The notes below the pieces were generated by a model. That model worked only from the letters and a program-made list of their open reading frames with translations. It had not been told where the DNA came from and searched no databases. A program made the translations under genes and the position numbers. Shown one piece after another: positions 51,613 through 63,600 of a stretch of DNA of 64,000 bases (position 1 is its first letter; every line of letters starts with the position of its first letter). This DNA is from Gorsachius magnificus (Eukaryota > Chordata > Aves > Pelecaniformes > Ardeidae): assembly GCA_034008185.1 (NCBI GenBank), contig CM067084.1, forward strand, positions 70,218,612-70,282,611. Reading direction: 5' to 3'.

Positions 51613-51687
51613 ATCATAGAATCATAGAATGTTTTGGGTTGGAAGGGACCCCTAGAGGTCATCTAGTCCAACCCCCCTGCAGTGAGC
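51613..51687 (-). mobile_element. CR1 LINE, 75-bp 3' stub
   Basis: Reverse-complemented, these 75 bases match positions 758-832 of the CR1 copy at the left edge without a mismatch. They include the CCTTCCAACCC block and both ATTCTATG octamers. The copy is strongly 5'-truncated, which is normal for CR1, and no target-site duplication is evident. Confidence 0.93.
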
Positions 51688-52899
51688 TGATAGATTGATG
51701 CTATTGGTTGCTCAGTTGTTCATGTCTTCTGGTATAAATTGCCATTATTATTATTACTCTTCAGAATGTTAGGTGTGCCTTTGGGTGTCTGCTGCTGTTG
51801 GTACTTCTTGCACCAAGAGGCATGTCAAACACCTCTCAAAGCAGTAAAATATGACTTCTGAATCTGGAGAACTTTGGTACAGATTGGTGTAATGAGGGTG
51901 CGGTAGTACAGAAGAGAGTGTAAAACTAGAAGGGTCCCTTTGTTCATCTCCAGGCATGCTATGATCTTGCTGAATGAAGTGAACTGGGGATACCTGTTCT
52001 AACTTTCAGTCTGTTAATAGCTGATCTCTGTACAATTCAGGTCTTTTGTCTTTGGAGAAGCTAGGTTCTTTCTCAATTGTGTATGCACTGTTAACCTTCA
52101 GGAAGAAATTACCTGGGAAGAAAAAAAATCAATTATGTGCACACACAGCAGATTAGACTTGAGCTCCATCTCTACTGAAGAGACTTTTCACTCCTACTAA
52201 CAGTAATTTGGTTGGGGTTTTTTTTTTTGAAAACTCAATAGAAAATACACAGCAAGATGACGTTAAATAGTCTTCATTGTCCATGGCCATTTCCTATTGA
52301 TTACAAGGGTGTAAAAGTGTTTGCTGCATGTTGCCCTCAGAAGGGCTCTATTGAGGTACAGTCTGTCACTTTTTCAAGACCACGGTGTTATTAATATTAA
52401 GCAGACTTTCCTGCAAACATGGCAAATGGAGGACAATAACAATTTTATGTCTGATGTTAATCAAATAGAGATGTTAAAAATGAATAGGCGGGTGGTCTCT
52501 TGATAGAGGTAGCTCTGTATATGTAGATCCAGACCGCTTGCAGGTCATTTTGAGCTGGGTAAGAATTTGCAGTGGGTGTTGTTTTAATAGAGCATAGCAG
52601 TACATTGCCTGAGAAAGGTGGCAGTTCTAATAAGAAACTGCAGTCAATAAGGTATGATTGAAGTAATTGACTTCCTTTAGAATTAACCTTTAATGAAAAT
52701 CTCAATGTGATTAATGAAGAAAGAAGATTCTTCATAAATCTGATATGTTAATAGTGTTAACACTTAAGATGTACTGAAAAATACTGTGATAGATTTGTAG
52801 AACTTGAGTGTCTTCCTTGGTTGCATACCAATACATGCTTTCTAAATTTCAGAACCAGTGGACTGTGACAGTGTGGTACATGTCAGATTTGGAAACAGG
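51688..52899. other. SORCS2: Intronic sequence, no gene seen
   Basis: Short unique stretch between two CR1 copies. It includes a T-run near 52218-52229 and no recognised coding or RNA feature. Confidence 0.5.
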
Positions 52900-53110
52900 T
52901 GTGATAATGAGAAATAACTTCTTTACCTTGAGGGTAACAGAGCACTGGAGCAGGCTGCCCAGGGGGGTTGTGGAATCTCCTTCTCTGGAGATATTCAAAA
53001 CCCGCCTGGATGATGTCCTGTGCAACCTGCTCTGGGTGACCCTGCTTTAGCAGGGAGGTTGGACTGGATGATCTCCTGAGGTCCCTTCCAACCCTTGCCA
53101 TTCTGTGATT
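52900..53110 (+). mobile_element. CR1 LINE 3' end, short copy
   Basis: Translation in one frame to about 53050 gives the CR1 pol end: MRNNFFTLRVTEHWSRLPRG, then VVESPSLEIFKTRLDDVLC. The 3' UTR (TTTAGCAGGGAGGTTGGACT) and a single ATTCTGTG octamer near 53101 follow. It belongs to the same general type as the copy at 36286-36731. The left limit is approximate because the sequence before GATAATGAG loses similarity. Confidence 0.9.
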
Positions 53111-54158
53111 ATCATCTCCTTTCTGAAGCAAGTTCATTGTCAGTCATTCAATTTAACGTGCAGGTATTTTCCATTGAAGGTGAAATATTGGAGTGTTACC
53201 TGCTTGATGAGGATATATAGATTCCGTGGCTCTTTCAGTAAAGGTGGAATTTTTTTCTGTCATTAAGATTGTAATTTGCTGAAGTCTGTAATTGTCAGGC
53301 ACGTTGTTTAGCTGTCAGCTGTCACTCTGTTGTATGTGGCTTTGAAGTCTTCTGGGCTGAGCAGAACTGCTGTGTTAAAAGTATTTCTAATAAAATTGTA
53401 AATACCAGAATACACTTTATCCAGGGAAATTCAGATCTGCAGAGTGTGCAGATTTTTTGTGAGGAGAAGCAGCAATAGAGATTTGGGTATTGAGATGAGC
53501 AACGTTGGCTTTTGACTCTTTAAAGTGTCATAGATGGCAGGGAGGCAAATTAACAATTTTTTTGAGAAAACAGCTGTGTGTGCTAACAGGCTTTTGACAG
53601 ATGGGTTTCTGTGGTAAGGCCTGCAAGCTGTAATTTCCGCTGCTGCTGTTGACTTACGAATTCAGGGGAGTTAGCGCTGGATCAATGGGGATTTTGGAAG
53701 GCTTCAAGGCTTATAGTGGGAGGTGAACGAGTGATATCCTTGGACATTCAAGAGGTTACTCAGTAATAAATCAGGCAAAGACGTGAATTTCTACCACAAT
53801 AGTGATATGAAAGAATGAACTTTGTAGCTTGAATAATATTAATTTTTCTCTCTTCAACAGATGCGCATGTGACTGACTTTCAATTAATTCAGTTCGGTAA
53901 TTGGATCAGCAGTTTCTGTGGTAAAGCCTTACTATGGGTAGTGCTGATCACAAAAACACAGATCTGTTATTCCTCCTGAGAGCAGAAAGGCTAATCCCCT
54001 CGGTGCTGTTTTCTGTGAGGTGGCCAAGCCCATCGCTGATGTCCCTCTGGATCTGTGGGAGTAGCACCCCATGGATCTCCCATGTGTCCATCCTGTGATG
54101 CACATGTTAGACCACCTAAGCTCCTGGAGGGGAGAAGGAGTAAAGGCTTTAAGAATAC
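53111..54158. other. SORCS2: Intronic sequence, no gene seen
   Basis: Unique intronic DNA between a CR1 copy and the solo LTR. An acceptor-like CTTCAACAG near 53860 is followed by a stop within four codons in the SORCS2 frame, so it is not a usable coding exon. Confidence 0.5.
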
Positions 54159-54650
54159 TGTGATTTAACCCAGCAGGCAGCTGAACTTCATATAGCCATT
54201 TGCTCACTCCCCCTGGCCCCAGTGGGATGGGGGAGAGAACCTGTGGGTTGAGATAAAGACAGTTCAATGAAACAGCAGAGAATAATAATAATAATAATGC
54301 AAAAAGAGCACAATGCAGTTGCTCACCGCTTGCTGACCAATGCCCATCCCATCCCTGATCGCTGCCCCCTGGCCAACTCCCCCCAGTTTCTATACTGAGC
54401 AAGATGTCGTGTGGTCTGGAATAGCCCTTGGGCCAGTTGGGGTCAGCTGTCCTGGCTGGGGCCCCTCCCAGCTTCTTGTGCCCCTGGCAGAGCAGGGGAA
54501 GCTGAAAAGTCCCTGACTGGTGTAAGCACTGCTCAGCAACAACTAAACATCAGGGTGTTATCAACATTCTTCTCATCCTAAATCCAAAACACAGCACTGT
54601 GCCAGCTACTATGAAGAAAATTAACTCTGTCCCAACTGAAACCAGGAGAA
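54159..54650 (-). mobile_element. Solo LTR of an avian ERVL-like endogenous retrovirus
   Basis: The plus strand starts TGTGATTTAACCCAGCAGGC and continues with CACTCCCCCTGGCCCC, GTGGGTTGAGATAAAGACAG, GGGCCAGTTGGGGTCAGCTG, TAAGCACTGCTCAGCAACAA and CTACTATGAAGAAAATTAAC. This is the reverse of a common avian ERVL LTR. The LTR sense is minus, judged by the position of the TATA-like region (near 54395) relative to the polyadenylation side (near 54260). No internal gag, pol or env sequence is attached, so it is a solo LTR left by recombination between two LTRs. It contains an (AAT)6 tract at 54281-54298. The terminal CA is mutated and no 5-bp target duplication is clear. Confidence 0.85.
54281..54298. 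repeat. (AAT)6 microsatellite inside the LTR
   Basis: Six perfect AAT units. The parent LTR has no such array at this place as far as I recall, so it probably expanded after insertion. Confidence 0.88.
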
Positions 54651-56580
54651 AGGAGATGGCACGTACCACAAGTTTGTACTGACTGGTTATGAAAGAAATT
54701 GGAAGGGGTCTAAATCTAAAGACTTGATAAAACTAGAGAGAGGGACCAGGGCAGGGTCTTTGCTGTATGTATGGATGCACACCAGCTCACCTTACTCATC
54801 TTACAGGAAGAGGGGGAAGGCAGGTGTATGTTGATATTATAATGTCTTTATCTTAAGCTTCTTTTTCCAGATGCATTCAGGTATGTGATAAAGGAAAAAA
54901 AAAAAACCTAAACCAGGCTGGATTAAACTGACCTCAGATCTGCTACACAATGGCATAGCCAACATAGAGGGAGAGTACATCTTAAGAGAATTGAGAGTGT
55001 TTATCTGAATGGTTATAGAAAGTCTTGTCATGTTAGATAAAAGTCAATGTGCAGAAATGAAGAATTGAAAAGCAAGGAAAAAGCCTAATGTAAATAAGAG
55101 CTCTAGGATTTATTGGTGTAGAGATGTTAATAAAAGGCTTGTGTCACTTCAGGAGGCATGGAGAGGGTTGCATGGTGGGTATTTGGTGGGCATTTCTTTT
55201 TGGATTAAAAATTGCAGGCAGAATACAAGCCAACCTATTGAAGTTTCCATGTGGGGGGGAAAAAAAAAACAACAACTTTTGCTGAGGCAATGAGCAAATG
55301 GGGGCACAGCAAAGCGGGCAGTGTACCACCCTTGCCGTCCATGTTCTGTGGCAGGTAACCCACTGTATTCCTTTTCTAGACCACCTGTAAGTGGCCAGAA
55401 CCTCTTACTTCTCAAGTAAGTTACCCAGTGTCACTCTTCAGAAAATCTTCCTTAAACCCTCAGAAGCATGAGTTGGGAGGGCAAATCTATTGGAAAGCAG
55501 TGAGTTTGCACACTAATGCATGACTGTTTTCGATTCAGGGTGTCCCAAAGTCAAATTTTAACTGCCCAGCAGAGGGGAACCCTGATTGCATCTGGACCAC
55601 TATACAAATCTGCACCAAAATATAAATGTGTTAATGATAATCTTAATAAAAGCAGCAGCTGCAGAGGTCATTAACGCCTTGAGAGAAAATTTTAAAGAAT
55701 TACTGTAGGTGAATTTTCATATTCTAAAATTACTAAACTTCTAAGTAGCTCAGTTTCTAAACATTTGTAATTCTTCATATTGCACTGGATCAATCAGCAG
55801 AATGCCTAATGTCGGAGGGTGGGGAATGCTTCACACTGACAGTCTAAAGAAGAGAGGAGAAACTTAACATTCTTTCAGAGTAAGAAGCAAGACAATTCAT
55901 TGCTGATGGTACTTTAGGAAATGTTAGGAACAGCCTGTCAGGTGCATTGGTGAGAGCATCTTCTGGGCATACTGATAGACAAGGCTAATAAAGCTAGGGC
56001 TCAAGAACATGAAAGAGCGCTTGGCAGGAAGCCATAGGCAAAAAGTTCATCTCTGTATTTAGAAATGAGTAAAGTTGCAACTGAAAGGAGGTAGAAAAAG
56101 GAAGGATAGATATGTAAGGAGAAGAACCAGAGCACTAATGCTATTAGCACAGGAAGCAAAGGGCTGCATACTGCATGGGGACAGACCGTAGAATCATCCT
56201 TATTTCAGTGTCTGAGACCAGAAAGCGGAGAATGAAATCATACAAAGTTCAGACTGGCTACTAAATTGTCTTGAGTACTGTTGTACTGAGCCTGAAATTT
56301 GCTCAAACTAGTTCTGCCGCAAAGCACTGCATGCTACGGGCAAACAGGGGAGGCTCGGGCATAGCCAGTGCCCGAAGCCTCCGCAGTGGCAGGAGATGGT
56401 GCTTGCTCCAGGTCTGTGCTGCACCCCTTGGCTGAACAGTTCTCTGTCAGCGTGGTCTGGGGTAAGATTCTTTCCCGATCCTAAGTCTTATGTGAGCGTG
56501 GGGGAGGCGAAACCACAATCTTAGAAAATGGTTTATTTTTACTGCCACAGCATCATGTGTTTTTTTATTTCTGCTTTCAG

Positions 56581-56700
56581 CTGTCATATCGTAACATATA
56601 TACATCACTGAAACTGAGCATTTCTCTTCCATTACATCTTTTCCCTAACTACCAACAGTTTGCTCTTACTGAACAGATTGAGCTCTGGAGGCCTTACATG
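56581..56700 (+). other. Exon-like 120-nt segment, possible SORCS2 cassette exon or pseudo-exon
   Basis: A pyrimidine-rich tract ending TTTCTGCTTTCAG (AG at 56579-56580) precedes exactly 120 nt. These are followed by a donor ATG/GTAAAG (GT at 56701-56702). The SORCS2 exon at 16588 ends in phase 0, and in that frame the segment is open for all 40 codons and would leave phase 0 intact. The peptide (beginning LSYRNIYTSLKLSISLPLH) matches no SorCS2 part that I know, and an insertion here would fall inside the beta-propeller. Chance pairs of splice-like sites are expected in 47 kb, so the balance favours a pseudo-exon. Confidence 0.2.
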
Positions 56701-59700
56701 GTAAAGCTGACTTTTCATCCCTTAGAGCATTTCTGTGGCTTTTTTTCCTTACAGTTCTGTGAGATTATCACATTTTGCATTTGAGCAAATTTATCTGCTA
56801 ACTATGCTTGCCCTACCTACCTAATACTCTGTATCAGGGGTTTTTTTTTGTCACCTACAAAGGGTACCAGCAAAGAATTTGTGTAAGAACCTATATGATC
56901 AGTGGTAGGACTGGCTACTGGGAGATAAAGAACCCTGCATGCTGCTTAACTATATATGCTACAACTGGGGCAGCTGACTATTTCTCGAGTTTCTTACAAA
57001 ATATATGACTGTAATTGTGAGGTTGGCTTTTCAAAGACTTTCTTGCTGGCCTAGTTCTGCTCCTGCTGGAGACCATAGTAAACACAAAGTTAGGCAGGCA
57101 ATGAGAGCTTTAGAAAAGCCCACCCTACAATTACAACCGAAAATAATTTTCTAGCAAATGGTTGTCTCTGGTTTCTTTTTTTTAAAGCTAAGCCACCCAC
57201 TGGGAGTCTGATTCTGTAGGGCTCTGAAGATGGTTTTGGGGTAGGGGGAAAATTCAACCTAAAAATAACTTGGAGGAGCTCTTTCATGCCTCGGCAAAGA
57301 CACAGTTGTAGGCCTGTCATTTCTGGACCTCCAGGGCTGAGAATAAGTGCTGGATGCTCCAGAAAGAGAATACGTGCATGTAAGCATGTGCCTGTGTTCT
57401 CTGGATGTATACATAGAAACTTTGACAATTTTTGCCCTCCTTGGGATGAATTAGAAATGGTTCTTCAAGAATCTCTTCTCCAGCATCCTTATTGCATTTT
57501 TTTTTTAGGTAATACCCAAAGTACTGCAATCCTTTAAGACTATTGTTAGCTAAGTTGGAAGTCTTTTAGTTAGTTTATAAAGTAGTGAGACTGTTTATAC
57601 AAGACAGTGAATTGTTGTCAGCAGAACTGCAGAAAAAGCTGGACTTTCAGAAGGAATCTGAGGCGCTGCTTTGGAAGCAGAGCAAGAGACATGGGACCAT
57701 GTTGTGCTCAGCACTTATGCCACAGTCTATTCCAATCAGCTCCTCTAAATTTACCAAATCAGTGCTAACTTCATGGTGTGTTTATGAAAGAGCAGAATAT
57801 AACCTATGGTATCTTACTGCTTGCTTTACTCGTGGGTGGTTCAGCGCTGAAGCTGTTGTGACTCCCAGTAGTGCATCTCCCCCTTGCTGCACTGCTGGCT
57901 GCAGCGCTGTGGAAGGCTGATGTAAATGTCACTTGGGATGAGGTGGCCAAGCTCCTGAGGGTCAAAGGTATATGGTTGTGGGGTTTTTTTCCTCCTAGGA
58001 GACAGAGCGTGTCACCCGTTGGTTGTTTTCAGAGTCAATCTGGCAAGTGTGCGGAAGAGGCCTTCTCATGTGCGTTTGAGTTGAAGGACTTGGAAACAGT
58101 CTTTTGGCTTTGGTATTGTTGGCCTCGTAGTGCAAATGCATGGGGATGTCTGCAGTGCTGTGCTGCTGGAAAAGCTGGCCATAAAATAAATCCCAAGGCA
58201 GAATCCTGCTTGAATTATCTAGCTCTTTCACAAAGAGAATATTCTTCATTTGTTTTAAAGTGTGATTTTTGCATTTATTTTACTTTGGGCCTCCAGTAAC
58301 AGCACATCAAGCCTGATTATGTGAAGGGCTTGCAGTCAGACGCTACTCGGGGAGAAGGAAGGATGTAAACAGTGCTGCTCGCTTCGTAAAGAAGCATATT
58401 AATCTCAATCTGCCAGGCCTTTGTAAACCTTTGCAGTGGATAAATGATGTTACAATTCTTCAAGCATGTAGAGAAGGGAAAGCTGGTTACTTCACTTGTG
58501 CTGTCAGCTATCATTGGCAACATAAAGTCTGTATTCCTACAGTGGCTGACAGTTTGTAGAAGTCATGAATAAAAATATGCATTTTTAGTCAAATTGTGCT
58601 GCCTGACCCCAGTATGCTGTTAGCATGATACCCTATTTCTGGGTGGAATATAATAGAATTGATTGAATAATTCTGTTTTGAGTTCAGTATTTCATCTTTC
58701 TGCCTGTAGTTTCAAGGCTATAAATAAATTCATGTGACATTATTTTACAATAAAAATCTATGGTAATTCCTAGATAAAGAGATAAGAATTCATTTGGAAT
58801 TTTGATCAAATCTATACTTATGTGTATTCATCACTATGCAATATAATATTTCTGTCACCATATTACAAAAACTTATAATTGCACTCTAAGACTGTAATTT
58901 CAAGAAACATTCTTTGTGGTAGCCAGTGTTGACTGGTGCTATAAAAGGTAGAATACAAAAAGGATTCCATTCTTGCTTTCTGGAGGTCATAAATAGAATC
59001 ATAAATATACCACAATAATACAAAATCTAATTCATATTTCTGTATAATTATAGAAAATATAGGTGGTTATTTGTCCCCTGTAATTTTCTAGCTGTGTTTC
59101 CCATAAATGCCAGCTGTACCATTTTTCTGTATATTTTCATTTTCTTAGCTGAAGGAAAATGTCATTTCCCGGTAGACAGAGTCCTCTGTAAATAAAGAAA
59201 AAACCAGAAATGTAAAATGTCAGCAACTGTTTTCTTTTAAAGAAGGCTATTTTGCTTGTGTGTTTGCATGCAGTGAGTAGGGAAAAGGAGTTGCATTTTT
59301 TTTTTTTCACCAGTATTGCTGATAAGGATGATATTTCAAGCAGCATTTTTAATTTGTTCTACTCCAGGGGCTGGCTGGTATAAAATGGTGATAATGAATT
59401 ATTAACAGTTTTTAACAGAGATGCTGCTGGTTCACAGCGTGCCTGTAATCCGCGGTTGGGTCCTGTCCTCCTTGGCGGAATAGGACTTTGTTCTGTGAAA
59501 TCAGTGGGTTTTCAGCCGTGTTCAGATGACCTTTGAGAAACAGCTGTAGTGGTTTGAGGTGTTATCATCCCTGAGTTGTTCATCCTTTGTGTTGGAGGTT
59601 GGGCTGGAAGACAGCTGAGGTAATAGAACAAATTGTCCAAGCGCTGTTCAGCAGCTTTCATGCAAAATCAACTATTTTTGTTTAATCAGGTCTCGCTAGT

Positions 59701-60605
59701 TATCCAAGTCAAGCCATCCGAGTCTGTGCTGAAGAATAGGATGAATTTTTATACAACCAACTCCTCAGTCAATAGTAGGAGGGGTGGTCTCTAGCCCAAG
59801 AGTTAGCAAAAAGCTCATACAAGGGAGAGGCTTACACCTTGTAGAAACATGTAGCTATTGGAAATGCCAGCCTTCAGTTTTTCTTGGTTTATTTTAATCT
59901 TGGAGAAAAAAGTTGGGGAGGGTGAGGTTTGTACATTGGGGTCCAGATTCGTTCCAAAAACTGCGTAGCTATCTTAGATGGCAAACTAGGATGGTAAATC
60001 AGTCTTCCCCTATAACGAAGGACTTGCATTCTGAGGGTGCATTTCCTTCCATCTAGGATGTGCATAGTCCTGTGCTTGGTCTTTTTGCTTGCTGTAGAAG
60101 GACTACATACCACTTCATACATGTAGATTAAGTATTGTCCTTGGCTGCCTACAATTAGGAGGGATAAATTTGTTGTTTACAGCTCAAACACAATCAAGTT
60201 ATCATGCTAGCAAATTGTCTCAAAGTCATGCAAGTTATCTTTAACCACCTCCCACAGCATATTAAGTTGCAGTGCGTTAATTTGCATTTATTATGATCTA
60301 AGACTATGCACACTGATGGTTGCCATGGGTCAGCTGATATTTTGTAGCTGAATAAACTATAATAACTTGACTTGGTGTCTAATCCCAAGGTGAATGTGTG
60401 CATGAAGAGCATTGTTGTTATTGAACTTCTTTATTAGACCATCTGTGTGCTAAGAAAACAAGAATTACATTAATAGATGTGATCTAAGGTAGACAGATGT
60501 GATCTGCTTAGTTTAATATCCTGTCTCCAAGAGAAATCTGTTTGGGGAAAAACATCAATATCTCACAACAAGGGTGAAGGGGAAAGATTAATGTTTCCTA
60601 TAATC

Positions 60606-60626
60606 TTTTTTTTTTTTTTTTTTTTT
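60606..60626. repeat. T21 homopolymer
   Basis: Twenty-one consecutive T residues followed by AAATATACAG. No SINE body was recognised on the minus strand. Confidence 0.9.
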
Positions 60627-63600
60627 AAATATACAGCTAGTCTGTTTTGTTGAATGACCCTTACTCTTCTGTCATGAGACAGAGAACTGAAGCTCCCTCT
60701 CAGTGTAACTCATTATTTTTGACACATTAGTTATGCATCTTCTTGTTTATTTCCCTTCTGGGATAAGCATTATCAATGTTTTAAAATCCTACTTCAAAGG
60801 AAGAAGCTCTGTTTACAAAGAATTCCTAAAAATATGGCTAGTCTTAAGAGTTATGTTCCAGACATAAACTCTTTGATAATTGTAACATTACTGTTACAAC
60901 AAAGCATCATGGAAAAAGATGGAGTCAGAAAATGATATAATAAATAATGAAATAAACAGAAATATCTGTTCATTGACCAGACGCTGCTATGTTTAGACTG
61001 AAGATAGCTGGAGTTAGTATGAGAAAATGTATCTTGTTATGTTTTGGAGGATAGGGGAAAAGCAACATATTTCCTATAAAAACTGCAATTCCTGTATTTG
61101 GGTTTTTGAATGGAGAGTCTGGACTGCCCAGCTCCTCAGCAGTGTGTTAGAATGAGATAACAAAGGGAAGCATAAACCAGGCAACACAGTAACTGGAGGA
61201 ACAAAGATAATGTACGTATTTATGAGAATAAATAAGAGCAACATTTGGACTGCTTCTTTTTGCTGTCTTGGTTGCTTCTCCAAATTATAGCATCCTTTTT
61301 TATCTGTCCTCATCTTTTTCTTAATTAATGCAGGTGAAGTCATCCTCATCCACGTTGTCTAGACAGCTTTTTTTCATACTTACTATTTTAATATTTTTTA
61401 AAAATTATGTTGTGTAATGATTACAACATGCTCTGAGATGGTGTGAATACCCCTGGTAATATTTGCCTTGGCCTGCTTTTTTTGGTATACCGAGGACCCG
61501 TAAGGTAGGTACGAATCAGAGCACTGGGCTTAGAGCCCAAGTCTTCTATCTAACAAGCAGTGGGAGCTATGGGACCTTGAGGGTGGACGAGGGTATGTAC
61601 ATCAGGAATTTTAACGGAAAAGTGGCTCCTCTGTAAAAACCTCAGGCTTGTTTCACATCTCAAAACTTATAATATTTCACTTAGAAGTCTCTTATGCCAA
61701 TGGTGGCCTTTTAGATAAGTGGTTGGTTTTTTTTTTACTTGGGCACTGGCACTCAATTTTTTTATTGCAGATGAGAAAGAACATTCAGGAGCATTGGAAT
61801 GCATGTCAGGATGTTCTTCAAATCACAAGATTTGTTTAGTTTGCTGTTTCGCAGGCACAATAATATCCTGAAAGGACCAAGGTATCGGAGTAATTTTAAA
61901 TTAGGTTTTACAGCTTAATATATTTCTTGCATAGCGATAGATGACTTGTTTTACAATACAAATAAAGTCATTGGAATTAATTATGGGGTATAAAATCAAA
62001 CACAAACTTGCTGAGTCCTTGCAGAACTGTGGCCTGAAAATTATTACATTCTGGGAAATTATTAAATTTAAGTACATCTCAAATCTTGGCTTCCAATTCT
62101 GGAGATAGATCTGAGCTGTCTGTCTACTTGATGAAACACATTGCATATAAAAGTTGAAAAAGCAAGTTTGATAGGAGCAGCTGTTTCCTTATATCAGCTT
62201 TCATTTAAAAAATTGTTTCTGAATGTCAAATTCTGTGTAGTGAAGTCTTAGTCAAAACCTGGTAACTGCTATGAAAAGATAGGTTAGAAAGAGGCGACTT
62301 ATGGCTAGCCCAGCAGCAAGTCCAAAGTTGTTGGTATGTCTGCTTATATACTGCTTTTTACTGTTTGTCAAGGAGTCAGAAGAGGCTACAAGGGGAATAT
62401 CTCTTGTAACAAGTGTCTCTGCTGCCAGACCATGGCTGTGTGCAACAGGGACAGCACATACCTTGTTTGAGGAGTTTTTACATAGTAAAGGAGAGCAAAG
62501 AAGGACTTAATTTTTACTAACCGTGTCTTTGAGTATACATTTCCACTGTAATCTGGGATGGATTGCTCTTGCGGCTATAAAATAACAGTAAAAGTTGCTT
62601 GGATTTTGTATTAGGTCAGGGAAGTTTAGGTAAAATAGGTGCAAATTAGAACACATTCAAACTTGTGTTCTATAAATATAATTCAACTTTTAATGTGCAT
62701 TTTTGCAGACTTTTCATCATGGTTATATTTATTAAATAAATGTAATTTTAAAAAGTATTTTGCTGCAAGAAAATAATTCTTGAAGGATAACTAGAAGATT
62801 TTCTCTTCTGTTGGTGGGGAAAAAAAGATGAAGTTAATTTGATGGGAAAATGCAAAAATAGTGTCTTCCATTTTTATATTTAAAGGCCGAATAAATGCCA
62901 GTTTTGCATATTCTTTAATAAACTTAGGAAAGATTCCTTTACTAAATCTTGCACTTCCTTGCTCATTGGTATTTTATTAGGTGAAACACCTGCTTTATTC
63001 AGTACACACAACTGTACAGTTAAATGAATCCATAATCATTGTGCAGTTGTCCTTTACTTGGCAGAGAAACCGTGGCAGCCTGCTTCCATATTGGTTCATG
63101 TATTTGGGCCCAGGGCTTAGGATGATGTAGCTGATATCTGGCTACCATTTAAATTGAAGGATCAGTGTTCCAATTCTGCAACTGAAAGATATGAGCATTA
63201 ATTGCTATAAAGATCCCAAGGATAATGCCAGAACTTCTCATGGGTAGTATCTCCTTTTGACGGTGACGGAGTGATGGGGAAAGCATTGCAACTTCAAATG
63301 CTGCCAAAGATAGTCTGAGATTTTGAACAGCTCTTTCAGCAATTACTCAGTTACTTAATGATTTAAAAGATATTGAAGCAAGTGCTCAAGAAATTAAGTA
63401 ACATTGGTATGAGGACACTTTAGAATAGCTTTTACTATATAATGAAGTATAATGTGTTTGATATACTTCAGGATGATCGTAGTTAAGATATCCAAGAATT
63501 TATTCTCAGTTACATTTATTTTTCATGTTTTTTCTTCTTTTCTGAGACTTTTCCACTGGTAACCAGCAGCAGATTTGAAACTTTAGTAATAATTTTTTGA

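Noticed and set aside
53850..53890. Acceptor-like CTCTTCAACAG followed by ATGCGCATG
   Set aside because: In the frame handed over by the SORCS2 exon it meets a TGA at the fourth codon, and no good donor follows.
53932..54402. 156-codon open frame on the - strand
   Set aside because: It overlaps the left half of the solo LTR, its reading frame does not correspond to any retroviral protein, and LTRs of this kind are non-coding.
57871..58299. 142-codon open frame on the + strand
   Set aside because: The composition is random-looking (rich in Trp and Cys) and there is no family resemblance. It lies in intron.
60474..60504. AGATGTGATCT repeated twice 20 bp apart
   Set aside because: A short direct repeat with no further structure, not unusual in AT-rich intron.
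61510..61560. MIR-like stretch (CAGAGCACTGGGCTTAGAGCC)
   Set aside because: The match is short, with no supporting core. It could be chance.
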